A stretch of DNA of 64,000 nucleotides from Tetrapyrgos nigripes. Taxonomy: Eukaryota > Basidiomycota > Agaricomycetes > Agaricales > Campanellaceae. The DNA lies in NCBI GenBank assembly GCA_013368315.1, contig JAACJM010000083.1, positions 124,001-188,000 of the forward strand, in the 5' to 3' direction. Within the stretch, counting starts at the first letter, position 1, and each line of letters opens with the position of its first letter. Position numbers and translations under genes: made by a program. This document shows, piece after piece, positions 34,030-46,571 of the stretch. The notes under the pieces are model-generated. The model was not told where the DNA came from and did no database searches. It saw only the letters and a program-made list of their open reading frames with translations.

Positions 34030-34931
34030 TTAAGAGTTTCAGGGAGGTCTAACCGATAGTCCAAATCTCCAATTTTCTCTACAATCTCATATGGTCCCAG
34101 TTGCTGATCCCCCAACTTGTCACTTGAAAGTTTCAAGTCGATGTCTTCTGCACTCAGCCAGACATGATCCCTAACCTTGAACTGATGTCCTTTCCGTTTC
34201 CCTCTTTCATATCCTTCTTTCATCCAGTGCTTAGCCAGGTACAGTGCTGATCCTGCATCTCTTCGAACCTGTCTTAGGATTTCAAGACGGTCTTCTACAT
34301 TTGGGATGCCTGTGCACTGGCCTACCGGTATGTTGAATAGAGGAAGGTAGCCATAAATCACCTCAAAAGGTGCCATGCCATGTGCGGAGTGTGTGTGGGA
34401 GTTCAGAACAAACTCGGCCATAGGAAGGTGCTCCACCCAATCATCCTGTCTGTAGTTGGTGTAGAGGCACAGATATTTCTCCACTTCCTGGTTGGCTTGT
34501 TCTGTCTGTCCATTTGTCTGGGGTCGGTAGCCCGAGGAAAGGCTTGACTTGATCCTGAGTCAGTCTAACAGAGAATGCATGGTTTGCGCTGCAAACTGTG
34601 GACCACGATCTGATACAAAGCGAAGTGGGAGGCTGTGAAGGTGGAAGATTTCTTGGTAGTATAGGTCAGCGACTTCAGTAGCAGTGATATTAGAGGTGCA
34701 GGGAAGGATATGGACTTGTTTTCTGTAAAGGTCAGTGCAGACCAGGATTGCATCATAGCCTTGCGAGGATGGTAGCTGTGTAATGAGGTCGACTCCTACT
34801 TCTTCCCAGAGTCCTAAGGATACATCCAAAGGTTGGATTACTGCTCGCGGATGACGTTGCAGCTTCTTCCTGGCGCATTTATCACATCCCTCCACATACT
34901 TCTCTACAAAAGAGAAGTGCAAGGTTACCAA
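33993..34931 (-). pseudogene. Gypsy integrase core and C-terminal part
   Basis: CDKCARKK is the second half of the HHCC zinc finger. The catalytic triad is visible: VGVDLITQLP (Asp), FVSDRGPQFAAQ (Asp) and TNGQTEQANQEVEKY (Glu). A TGA at 34560-34562 interrupts it at an expected Arg. The downstream segment DHVWLSAEDI and LGPYEIVEKIG is the GPY/F module. Confidence 0.9.
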
Positions 34932-35090
34932 ATCAAGTGTTCCATGTAGCCCTGGATGTCCTGCTGATGGTTCATCATGGCACTGTTCTACTATTGCCTT
35001 CCACAGCTCTTCATTTGGGGGGACATAGACTCACCCCTTGTGGTATACCAATCCATTATCCTCTTCCCATTCAGGTAAACCATTGGCCAG

Positions 35091-36510
35091 TCATTGCAAT
35101 CCTTCCTTCTTCAGCTGCTCTGGTCCTTTTAACACCTCCACTTCTCTTCCCAGTGCCTGACGAATTCGTTCCTCTAGGGGGTTGGCCAGTGTAGTAGTGG
35201 CAAGCCTTACAAAGTGTTCTGGTTTGAGTACTGTGGTTTCCAGATTGTCTTCCTGGTCTGTTACTTGGTGGGAGGAGAGGTGGGAGAGGGCATCTGCTTG
35301 GGTATTCACTTTGCCTGGGCGATGGATTAGTCGAAAGTCAAAGCGTGATAGCCACAGGGCCCATCTTGCTTGTTGTTGACTAAGATCCTGTGCTGTTCAC
35401 CAGAACTCTAGATTGGAGTGATCTGTGATAATTTCAAAGGGCTGTGGTAGTCCTTCCAGATAACTCTGCCAATCTTTCAGTGCCTTGATAATAGCCAGCA
35501 TCTCTTGGTCGTAGATTTTGTAATTGCATTTGGCTGACTGCATGGATGCTGAACAGAATGCTACTGGGTGCCAAAGACTGTCTTCCAACATCTGCATTAG
35601 AGCTCCCCCTGTTGCAAAGCCCGAAGTGTCTACTTTGACTTGGGTAGGACGATCTGGTGACCAGAGTGTAAGAATGGGTGCAGACGTGAAGGCTGTTTGA
35701 AGGGAGTCAAAGGCTTCCTGTTGGTGACCCCAATTAAACGAGATGTCTTTACGAGTGAGGTCGTTCAGAGGCCGAGCAGTTTTAGCAAAGTTCTCTATGA
35801 ATCGTCAGTAGAAATTTGCAAAACCCAAGAACACCTGAACGTCGCGGACATTGTGGGGAACTGGCCAGTGCTGTACTGCTGCCACCTTCACTGGGTCCAT
35901 GCGAACTTGCCCCTCCCAGATAATCAGCCCCAGATATTCTATCTCTTCTTGTTCAAACTCGCATTTCTCAGGCCTCAGATACAGATCATTCCTTTTCAAC
36001 CTGGCTAGCACTTCCTGAACCACTTCTCAGTGTTCTTCCAGAGTCCCACTGAAGATCAGGATGTCATCCAGGTAAACTGCTACCTTGCCTGCTGTGATCA
36101 AGTCTGAGAAGATGGAGTTCATGAGGCCTTGGAAAGTAGCTGGTGAGTTTGTCAATCCAAAGAACATGACGGTAAGTTCGAAAAGTCCTTGGTTGGTTGC
36201 AAACACTGCCTTCCACTCAGCCCCCTGTTTGATCCAGACATTGTTGTAACCCCAATGTATGTCAAACTTGGTGAAGTACTTGGCACCTTGAAGGCAGCTG
36301 AGTATGTCAGCAACGAGGGGAAGAGGGTAGCAGTTCTTAATAGTGTACTCGTTTAGGCGTCGGTAATCCTGTCTTTCTTCTTCACAAAGAAGACTGGAGA
36401 GGACAGAGGGGATTTGGAGGGTCAGATATATCTCTTGTGGACATTTTCATCAAGGAATTGATCAAGTTCCTGCTGTTCATTGATGGACATTGGGTAGATC
36501 TTGGTTCATA
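35091..36510 (-). pseudogene. Gypsy reverse transcriptase and RNase H
   Basis: VFFVKKKD then a gap, [26 protein letters not shown] (first catalytic Asp), [13 protein letters not shown] (YLDD active site), then RNase H with VDTSGFATGGAL, YKIYDQEMLAIIKAL and ITDHSNLEFW. About 20 bases are missing after KKKD, removing the usual SLRPV-type strand and shifting frame. Stops at 36506, 36422, 36027, 35815, 35397 and 35091 are all TGA. Confidence 0.9.
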
Positions 36511-36867
36511 GGGTAGTGGGTGTTCCAGGTACTAGTTCAATAGCATGATCCCAGGGTTTGTGTGCAGGGAGGCGTTCTGACTCAGCTTCGGAGAAGACCT
36601 GGAAATAATCCCAATATTGAGGAGGGACTATCTCCTCAAACGACTGTTTCAGTTTCATCTGGTTTGCCTCTTCAGCCAGCTGCTGTGAGTAAGTGAACCC
36701 TGCAGCACACCAGACTTCTTCTCCAGTGTCAGCAAGGATCCCTGCTTTCTTCCAGGAGTGCCTTGTAGCCTGATTAGCATGAATGCAATATACTTGGGGT
36801 TCCTCCTCCTCCTCTTCTGTTGCCAGATCTGGGGGTTGGTCTATGGGTGCATGTGTTCCCTGAGGAA

Positions 36868-37270
36868 TCAACTGGGTTGGTTCAGGTTCTGTGCCTTCCA
36901 GGATGACATTTCCCCTTGGGTTGGTCCAAAATTGGTAGCAATGAACTGATCTTGATCGGGGACCTCTTCCACTGATGGAGGCGGTGCTACAGGGATTTGC
37001 AGCTGGCCACCTGTCCAGTCAATTTGTGGGTTCATCTTATGCAGCCAGGGAAGACCCAGGATGATGTCTTCTCCACCTAAGTCTGTAACCAGAAAATCTA
37101 GCCATGCCTCCTGTCCATCTGCTGTCATAGCTAGCTGACAGAACTGATCTATATGCCCTGCTCAGTTAAGGGTCCCATCAATGTTGTAGACATCTAGGTT
37201 TGGATTTGGTGCTGCTTTACAAATGACTGTCCCAGGAACAGTCCTGTAGCTCTGCTGTCAACTATTGCCA
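36868..37270 (-). pseudogene. Gypsy aspartic protease
   Basis: VVAIVDSRATGLF replaces the expected DSGAT active site (Gly to Arg), followed after a TGA (37162-37164) by AWLDFLVTDLGGEDIILGLP, the conserved ILG-LPWL flap of retroelement proteases. Confidence 0.8.
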
Positions 37271-37447
37271 CTACCACTGCCTCATTTTGTCTTCCTCAGA
37301 GTTTCACACGTATACGGAAGTGAGAAGCACAAGATTCTATTTTGGGGATACTGGATATGGTACACGAGGGAATAGAATTGTATGAGGAACAAGAGAGCAT
37401 ATGGATATTCAGGGGTGTTCATGCTGTGGCGGGAATGGACACCTGTT

Positions 37448-38809
37448 TCAAAAACCCTGTTGGTTAGCGATGTTACAGAGTAAGGCAGTTTGATCAGCGA
37501 TAGATTGTAGCAAGGCAGAGAGCATGGATGGCAATTCAGTGGATGAGGAAGCAGCGACAGTAGCAGTGGGGGCAGAGGCAGGGGTAGGAGAGGGTGGATC
37601 ATCAGGGAAGAGAGTAAAGGTGTCACTAACAGTGGCAGCCACGTGTTGTCTACTTTGGCCCCCTCCTCTGGGTCGACCCATGTATCAGTCCTGACAGACG
37701 GAAGAGCGATGACCCATCCTCTCACAGTAGTCACACTTGTCACATCCATGGTTCCCATCTCGTTTCATGTGATCCTTGGAACCACAGCTGTAGCAGCGCC
37801 CCTGCATCACTTTCTGGTAGTCCATGAAGGTGTGTCTGTTACCCTGGGGACGCTCAGTACAGGAGGCGTCAATGTCCATGGTGTTAGGGTCTCATGCAGA
37901 GGAGAATCTGGAGAGGGATGGGATAGGGCCAGTGACTAGTTTTCCTATGAACTCTGCTAGGGTCTGTTCCACATGAAGTACTTGGTTGATCAGCTCGTCT
38001 AGGTTTTTAGGGGCCTCCTTCTGTCCTAGCTCCATATTTGCTGATGGGAACAATAGGTCCTTATGAAGGCGCTTTTGGAACTTGTACTGGAGGTCCTGAT
38101 CCGAGAAGCCAGTCTTCTCTGCCCACATCTTGAAAATCTGAGAGAACTCCGCGACTGTTTTATCTCCCTGCTTTAACACCTCGAGCTTGTTCTTGGCCAG
38201 CTGCTGCTCGTTTGCTACTCCAAACCAAACCTTTAGTGTGTGGGTGAAATTGTCCCAGTTCCCTTCCCAGGGGAAGACTGCTCTGGCTTCATCTGCTTGG
38301 ACTCTGCTGATATGATGAGCATAAGGAGTGCTTCTGCAATGCACTTCCATGGATCGAGTTTCCCACTGTCGAGTTTGAGCTGCTTTTGTTCTCCAGCCCA
38401 GAGAATGAAGAGAGAGATAAGAATAAGTTGAGTTTGGCTGGTTCGCCTTTGAATGGGGCAGGTTTGGCAGTTTTGTCTGAGGATTCGTGGGTAGGTCTAT
38501 TGACCAAATTGGTGATTGCCTGCTGCAGCTGGTTCTGGTTGTTGACCAGAGCCTGGAGGAGGTTTTCAAGGGTGGCAGAGGACATGTCAATGTCAGTGAT
38601 TGGGGAAGCAATGGGACTGAGTGGGGCTGGTGACATGGGAAGAGGGGATGGATTGGGACAGGCTGTTGGTATGGCAGAAGGTGGAGTGGATAGTGGTCTG
38701 GCGATGGAACAGTGGAAGTACTAGATTCAGGACCAGAGAATGGCAGGTAGCTGAAGGCAAGGCATAGGAAGTGGGAGCGGGTAGGATTATACTGTTTTCT
38801 CCTTCCCAA
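37448..38809 (-). pseudogene. Gypsy gag with zinc knuckle
   Basis: Start probably near 38636 (MSPAPLSPIASPITD); the core region reads ADEARAVFPWEGNWDNFTH and VAEFSQIFKMWAEKTGFSD, and the nucleocapsid part CYSCGSKDHMKRD and CDYCERMGHRSSVC is a CX2CX4HX4C knuckle. One frame change near 38320 and TGA stops at 37892-37894 and 37685-37687 interrupt it. Confidence 0.85.
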
Positions 38810-39119
38810 AAGTAGTAGCAGACTTGGGGGATGGAGTGATGAGCGTGGGGATAAGGCTGTTGCTGGCAGTTGTTGTAGAGTTCTTCTCCGTTTTCAAGGT
38901 AGCTGTCAATATCAAAGCTGATGTGCTTCTGATCTGTTAATTCAAGACCATGTAGCCAATCTACACAGAGCAGTGGTGTTGGAGACAGTGGGGGAGATGC
39001 AGAGACAGATGAATCAGAGACTGAGGATGGTGTGGTGTATCATCCAGACGTGGTGACAGTAGCACCTGCAAGAGTGGCCTATATGGAGGCCACCAGTGCA
39101 GTAAGGGATCTTGACCTAA

Positions 39120-39483
39120 TGTCACAAAGAGGCGAGCACTTAGATAGCGATAACGAGGAGCTACGGGCTCGACTTGACTAACAGACAGCAGTAAGTACTG
39201 GAACTACAGTGCCCATCAGTAAAGGTGAAAGAAGTAATGAAAAGGGGAATACACACCTGGTCCCAACAATGAAGAGGTCAAGATGGGGAACCAGGTGTCA
39301 GGGCAGGGTTTATATATGTAAAAGTAAGGCTGTAAAGGAAGCTGTCAAGAAGCTGTATCAAAGCTGTATCAGAGAAATGAAAGCTCCGGTGTGTAGCATG
39401 TGGAATGAGAGTCAAATGGTGTAAAGATCTGAGGATATGGAGATAAGAAGAAATAAATAGTACCAAATATAGATGTCATGACA
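39120..39483 (-). repeat. 5' LTR of the Gypsy element
   Basis: 364 bases, TGTCA...TGACA, same orientation as 32551-32973. Confidence 0.9.
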
Positions 39484-39641
39484 AAATTGTGAAATGTAGA
39501 GTGCGCACAGCTTCAGATGGTGGAAGATCAGAGATGTTGTCGAGCAGCAAGCTGATAGACATAGACCATCAGTTCTAGAGAAACAGACATTCACTTTGAA
39601 CACTTACCTGCCCATCTGCAAGCACATGGAAATGCAGCACC

Positions 39642-40909
39642 TAAGATACGCAACACCAGGAACTGACATCATTATATAAGCTATCCCGCCGACATATTGA
39701 TGAGGGAACTCCTTCTACACAGTGTAGTAATTATCACTTCTGAATGCTAGGAAGTGTGCAGAAGGCCTTTCTGAAGAGTTCGTAGCAAAAATATTTAACA
39801 AAATTGGCTTCGATTTGGAGAAGATAAGATTTTTTTGCTTTCGACGTAATTCGTCATTTCCATGCTCTGGAAGCCATAATAATTTTTTCGAGGGCCAGCC
39901 ATGGCGCCTTATGTCATCATAGATTAGATTAATGATATACTATATATGGTAATGATAAGATACAGATAACCCATAAATGGAAGGACCGACCAGGAAAGAC
40001 CAGAAATGGTTAATGTACGATGGCAACAAGGAAAGCTTCAGGGTGTAGGCGTCGTTACTCAATGCCTCCCAACAAGCACAGTAAGGCTGCTCGTATCGCC
40101 TCCCTCCAGCGAGTGAATGCTGTGAATCCTCGTCACCAACAAAAATCTTCTTTCATTCTACTTTCCTGACAATCATCCTCACTACCCTGGGTACTTCAAA
40201 GGCTCGGAACAGATCATCAGAGAGCGAGGTCTATGGCCGACTGATGGTTCCTCCCTTCCTGCTTCCTGTCAAAAGTCTTGCTTTGAAGACCGCTCCAATT
40301 TTCATTGCTGTTGCCACAAAGTTTTATTTTACCAGCCTGACTTTGTGGGGCAGAAATCAGGGATCCAGGAGTACATCGAGTCTCGGGGACACCTTTGTGA
40401 TTATTACCCGAAATTTCACTGCGAGATGAATTACATTGAGATGTACTGGGGTGCTGGTAAGGAGGGTTATCGCAAGTATCCTCATTCTTCGGGCATGGAG
40501 GAGATGCGAGACAATGTCAAGAAGTCTCTCGATAAGGTTCCTCTCAAGAAAATTCGTCGGTAAGGCTTTCTGCACATCTCATTGGGTCAATGTATTCATC
40601 ATCAGGCTCAGTTTCGCCAACCGCGCAGCACGATACATACATGCATATTCGGAAGGTCTGACTGGTGCACAGGCAGCCTGGGCCAACCGGTGGTATCACG
40701 GACATCGTACACTGCCTCCTGACATGTTGCGCATGGCGAAAGAAGCTGTAAAGTAGTATTTGGACTAGCGTATGTTGTAATATCTTCAGTAGTACTCATC
40801 CCATAGCCAGTTTTCGCCCACTAAAATTTTTTTTTTCTTGGACCCCCGACTATGGCGCATGACGTCATTGCTTATATAATGATGTCAGTTCCTGGTGTCG
40901 CGTATCTTA
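39642..40909. mobile_element. deleted DDE DNA transposon with 39-base terminal inverted repeats
   Basis: 39642-39680 and 40871-40909 are inverted copies with one mismatch (outer sequence TAAGATACGC). If the outermost TA is the target duplication the element is 39644-40907. It holds only the last third of a transposase. A 60-base segment with GCCATGGCGC / ACTATGGCGC occurs as a direct repeat near each end (39885-39945 and 40828-40890). Confidence 0.85.
40150..40756 (+). pseudogene. C-terminal fragment of a basidiomycete DDE transposase
   Basis: Reads IIRERGLWPTDGS, then FYQPDFVGQKSGIQEYIESR, GHLCDYYPKFHCEMNYIEMY, WGAGKEG. After a 44-base GT-AG intron it gives LSFANRAARYIHAYSEGLTG, AQAAWANRWYHGHR and a stop at 40754-40756. 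The Glu in NYIEMYWG is the expected final catalytic residue. The DD part upstream is missing. Confidence 0.8.
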
Positions 40910-42595
40910 CTTTCTAGTGCAACATCAGCAAAAGGCCAGGACACAACATCACAGTTGAACTTGGATTGGCAAGACATCTCTGAAAGAAATTGGAGAGGCA
41001 GCCAAAGATATGGCTGAAACCACAGACATATGCAAGATTTGTAATCAGGTGTCTGCTCGCAGTCAATCAAGAAAAGTGACCAAAAAGACTGTGAAATGTT
41101 GTAGAGCTATTGAGACGTTGACTTCCAGCATGAAATGAATTGTAAACTGCTCATCTGAGAATGTTTCGTAAGGAAAGAGCATAAGGCCTCGCAAGGCCAG
41201 TGCCAGTTCACTGGCAGGAGCTGCATTACATATTGAAGCTCTTTTACTGCATACAATCATTGAGAACTTACCATTAAGAGGTGACCAATTGCCTTCAAGC
41301 TGTGAGAGCTCAAGAAGTTTAGTGAGTTCAGAAGTGCACACAGTTCACTGGGTGGATTGGAGGATATCTCAGCCCACCCAGCAGTGATGTGATTGTTGAA
41401 CATGCTCAGGACTAAGGCAAATGCCTGAGATTACAGTACAATGATGGAGGTTAACATAACATACATTTTGGTGCAACTACAGCTGAGACTGAGAAATACA
41501 TTGGGTACTACAATACGGAGATAGTGCTGGTGAGTGTGATCTACACCTTCTCCTTACATTTTCCATGAACCTTGGAACTCATGTCGCTAGCAGCATCATT
41601 GATTTGAATGCTCCCAGCAGTCACAGTGAGCTTGGAATCGGTGGAGCATCCAGGTTGAGACAGGGTAGAAAAGTTGGTAGTGGAAGACTCAGTGGTGGAA
41701 GAGCCTTGAATGAATTGAAGAGCAGGCTGGGTCTGCAAGGCTTCCAAACTTTGGGTAATGAGAAAGAAGAGTCAAGAAGGTAAGTCAGAGTACACACCAG
41801 TGCTTCTTAGTGTCAGGAGCTTTGATGGTAGAGGTATTGCTGATGAAGATGGATGAGAAACAGATCAAAGCAAAGAAGAGAATAGGCTGACACGAACCTT
41901 CGGTGTTTGCAGCCATTGCTTGTAGCAGAACCTCCATTAGCACTGTTATTAGGTGTGACAGTATTACCATTGGTGGAATTCACACTGCCACCTAGATTGA
42001 GGACCACAGAGGACAGGTCGACATGAAGGGTGTTGTTGTAGAAACCACAGATCAGACTGATGGCATACACCAAGTTGCCCATGTTGGGAACAGGCACCTT
42101 GGTCCATCTTGGTGAGGTAGGATCCATGCATGTACTGAAAAAGAGTTAGCCGCAATATATAGACAGGAGAGCAAGGCACATACCGGAGACTGAACAACTG
42201 AACAGATCCAGTGATGAATTCAGAGGTGGCAATGACAAAGGTTTTGGTTTGATGTTACAATCTGAACAAGTTGTGTGGCTACACTCGGACCACCTGGACC
42301 AGAGGCTGCGTGCAGGTAATACATACTATTTATTTCTGATGGAACATTCTACTTAGCTATGAGTCATCTGTACAGCAATGCACAGCATTGCGCAGCTCTA
42401 TACAGTACATAGGTATATAAGATGTAAATACACAGTCCTGTACCCCATCTTGGTATTTTGTCCAATATAACCTTGTTACAGGCTTCAGTCTTCAGTGTTC
42501 ATGGTTGTTGACTCCCGATGATTAACTATTCTGTACCTCACTACGAGTACTACACTACCTCTACTACTACTCACAATTACCAACAATAACCTCGC
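40910..42595. other. unassigned AT-rich stretch
   Basis: Several short minus-strand frames (41063-41341, 41541-41747, 41813-42127) have plausible exon-like composition with Ser/Thr/Asn-rich sequence, but no domain I recognise. They could be exons of a lineage-specific gene or the inside of a degraded element. Confidence 0.3.
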
Positions 42596-43472
42596 TGAGA
42601 TGCCGAGTGTGGGGTCAAAGGCAAATGACTCAACCAACAACTACCTTCCACTCAAGACGAGGTGTTTAGTTCGGGGGTAGGGAGACACTAAAGCTCTCAC
42701 AGTAGATCTAGAGAAACCAAATCTTCAAGGAAGAAGCAAAAGGAATATAATCGAAGTGAAGACGAGATAGAGTAGCACTTTGACTGGGCAAAGACTAGTT
42801 CAGATGGGGGATGAAGGGTAAAAGGATGTAAAGGGTAGGTGACAGGGAGGATCAGAATGTGGTAGAGGATGGGTAGAAGACGAGGAGGATGATTACAGAT
42901 GGGGGAGAGAGAATATGTGGGTGCCCTGTGGTGATACGCCAACAAATACACGAAACGAAACTGGGGATGGGCAGAAGTGGATGGTAATACACTGCTTGAA
43001 TAGGTGCAGCTACCTCTGAAGACAAACTAAGTGCAAGACGAAGATGAAAACAAAACTGGCTTGGAATCGAAGAAGACTTAGTACACCTCCACAAGGTACC
43101 ACACAATATGACAAGTGACTATACAAACACACCTCTGCAAGTATGGCACTATACAACAAGTGGAACGTTTGGTATGTAAAAACTGAGCACTGAGAAGACA
43201 AAGTTAAGCAGCTCAAGGGGTATGACACCTCTCACTGAAGATGAACTGTAGACAACTGCTTTCCACAGGAACAATACTTGTATTGCTGTTGCACTGTATC
43301 TGTATGAAGGTATGATAAGGTAATCGAAGTGCACTTTTATAGTCAGCCACACAATTAGCTAAGTACTATATAGTAGTTTACTATGGTCCATCAAGCCTCT
43401 GAGTCTGTACACAGTTCATAGGTAATCGTTGAGTGTTAGTAGGAGTCAGGGATTGTAATTACATGCTGAACA
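42596..43472. repeat. long direct repeat C, copy 1 (LTR-like)
   Basis: 877 bases starting TGAGATGCC and ending ACATGCTGAACA. Repeated in the same orientation at 48125-49453. TG...CA ends suggest an LTR, but I find no target duplication around either copy. Confidence 0.7.
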
Positions 43473-46400
43473 CATCATCAATCGCAGTCCAGATGAGATA
43501 GTTCTCATCTGAGTAGTAAAACAAAGTCAGAAATCTGGTAAATGAACTGTTTTGTATAGTGCCCATATCCAAACGAAGGATAGTAAAGTCCAAGTGTGCT
43601 TCGATCAGCATGTTACTAACTGTGTTTATGGTAAAACTCTTGAGATTAAACTAAATGAAAGCTTTTGTCTTAAAGGGTACCTGTTTGTGAGTCATTTTAG
43701 TGGACAAGCTAGATGATTCATAGGTTCAATTGCGTATATAGTGAGGTTGCACTACTTTGATCAGAAGTGCACAAAATGATGGGGTGCATGGCCAGGTGTT
43801 TACCTGCCATATCATCACCATAGCTTCTGCCCACTAGCGGCCCTCCATAACAAGGTTCAGCATTGTGCAGGTCCAAGCTTTAGAGCCTGAACTTGCTCAA
43901 CTCTTAACATTTGAGCATAGTTGGGTGGGATGTTGTTGTTGGCAGTGGAGAGCACAGTGCCAGTGAAGATAGTGATGGGCACACAGAAGTCTGGAATAGA
44001 GTCTTTATAGTCATCATCAGCAGGATTGCCAGGGAACAGATAGAGACAAACAGGTTTGAGAATCAATGGAGAGTCGTTGGAAGGAACATGCCACTTTGCA
44101 AACATGAGCACACAGGTGTTATCAAGCAAGAGTTGGGTTCCAGGGTGATGCCACACTTGGATCTGTATGTAAAGTTCAAAGTCAGTAACAGTCAACAAAA
44201 ATGTGAGCAGCAGGTGTACTAAAGCAGAGCAGCTGACCTCTGGATTGAAGGTGGGAACAGAGGTAGTGCATTCTGCATAAGTTTTGCATGTGATGGTGGT
44301 GTGTCCATTGATGATAAAAAAAAACACCAATGAGTTGGGAAGAGGAGGTAGTCATGGTGAGGAGGATGTAAAAGATGAGGAAAGAAAAAAATGTGGTCAG
44401 TGTTCTTTATAGGATTTGGAAAGGAGAAATTGGAGGTGGCAGATGGAGACCATGAGGGAGTATTCAGGATGAAGGAGTATTTAGGAGATGGAGGTTTTAA
44501 AGCAGCATATGAAACTGTGAATAAGGAAAGAGGAACTATGCAGAGTGATCAGAAGTGTCTTATCACATTGTATGATATAGGGGAATGAAGGGCAGAAGCA
44601 AGAGAGAACTATGCAGAGGGATCAGCAGAGTCAGGAAAGGAAGGACACTGTGTTGCCAAGGTTGGAAAATTTGAGCATTTAGCTGCCATATTATGAAACC
44701 CGAGCTCATAAGTAGGCAGCACTGCAGGAAAGAGTAGAGGCAGGGAATGTAGGAAGAAAAAGAGAAGTCATAAGGTGCAAGAACACTAAAACAAAGTATG
44801 GAGCAACGCTGTCCAGGCAATGCACAGAAACAAAGTGATCAGAGGGCCATTGACTACAAAGCAAGCTGACTGTAGCATCAACTCTAAAACAGATCACCTA
44901 GAGTCACAGATAAGCGATTTCAGCAAGAAAGGTCTCGAACATTATTGGAAACACATACCATTTCGGTAAACCACTGTGGCTGAAGCTGAACCCACTTCAC
45001 TTCCAGTTGCTAAGATAGCTGGACTTGAAGGTCCTCTACACTAGGTGGTGGTTGAAGATCAACCCAGTTGCAGACATTTGAGAAGTTTGAGTCACCAATG
45101 TCTTGATGTGACAGGTTGCTCATGGGAGTAAGACCTTATAAGTGCTGTGGGAGTACAAATAAAGCACGCAAAAAAGAGTGTCGTAATTTTAAAGATATGG
45201 GTTATTTACTTGGGGAGAAGAGGCCCGATTACTCTTTTCAAAGCTTCAAAACTGAGGTAAATCAATACAATTCAAGCACATCAGCACAAAGTATGCCTCC
45301 TAATAGCCTAGTTATAAATATAATGGTTATAATCAGTGGCCTTGATTTTATCCTGATTACAGGCAGATGATGTGGAGGGTGGATTATATGTAGATTATAT
45401 TCTCCTAAACACCATACAATATACTTGTAAGGAGGACGTAATCAGTATATTGGAGTTAGTGAACTGCAGGAGTATCCCCCAGGTATTTTTGACCAGACCT
45501 GTACCCCTACCCATGAAAACCCTTACCTGTCAGAAGGGTATGGGTTTGTAACCCTGGCAGGTAACTCATCAGCTCACAAGTATATCTATATAATGTAACT
45601 ATCTAAATCCAACTACTCACTATGGAATATTATTTTTTGAAGGTGGGATACATCAGTTTTGCTTTGTTCAAGCATTCAGCCACAGTGATCAAGGCTTTCT
45701 GGTGTGTGAACAGTGACATGTCATTTACCCATATTTGGATAATACCACATGGCACAGTGGCAGATCTGTTGTGGTGGCAAAATACTATTATTGAACTATG
45801 TACTAAAGAATTACACAAAACACACTCAAAGTAGTGAATATATTGAGGTAAACTATGGGTACAAAATTTTGGATGGCAGGTACAGTGGGTCTGCCTTACA
45901 GGTAAGGGTCAGCACGGGTTTTGAAATCCATGCCCATACCCTTACCCATGAGACCCCTACCTGTGACCCCCCACAAGACCCCAAACCCCTGCTTTTCACT
46001 AATTGGAGTTATATTGGAGTTATAATCAAACAGGACTACTGAGTTCTACACCTCCATTGGAGTCCAAGTCAAGACAAAGTCTAATGGTTCTTTGTCGACC
46101 TCAGTATTCTGCACTGCTTCACCCTTCAGTATATTTAAATAAGTACCTGCCTTCCCAAGCATCTAGATCAGAAACAAATTTTTTGAAGTTTGGATAAAGT
46201 ATATGTGCAGTTTTTGTTAAATATGCCTCCAATAGCTTCTTGAAACCATGAGTCGTCCTACCATCAAAAATATAAGAAGGATTGATGAAATGGTATCAAC
46301 TTAACCACTCTTTCAATCAGGTTGGCATAGTATAAACCATGTACATCAATGCCATTGTTTCCCAGCAAGTTTGTACAACTTGTGAAGGATCCAAATGCTC

Positions 46401-46571
46401 AACCCATTGGCTAACTCCACATGATTAGAGTAGTAGAATGAAAATGTCAATTCTTCCCTTCAGACATTCATTGTTGGAGAAAGTGAGTTCCTCCTTGTAG
46501 TATTCCCATTCTTTCCCCTATCTAGTTTTACTCCATATGATTTGCATGCATCATCATGTAATCACCCTCAA
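43473..46571. other. unassigned stretch with scattered ORFs
   Basis: A minus-strand frame at 43857-44330 (157 residues, with KWHVPSNDSPLILKPVCLYL) is the largest and could be one or two exons of an unknown gene; a plus-strand frame at 44391-44588 is also open. Two short blocks rich in CCTTACC / GGTAAGGG-type sequence (45475-45570, 45890-45985) look like partly inverted repeats. No family recognised. Confidence 0.3.

Larger units (their letters stand above)
32551..39483 (-). mobile_element. Ty3/Gypsy chromovirus LTR retrotransposon with complete ends
   Basis: Long terminal repeats at 39120-39483 (5' LTR in the element's direction) and 32551-32973 start TGTCA and end TGACA, and a perfect 5-base duplication AAATT flanks them (32546-32550 and 39484-39488). 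Gag with zinc knuckle, protease, RT, RNase H, integrase and chromodomain occur in that order on the minus strand. The LTRs differ at about 13 of 364 aligned bases by eye, nearly all transitions. At least ten in-frame TGA stops, a small RT deletion and frame changes make it non-functional. Confidence 0.95.
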
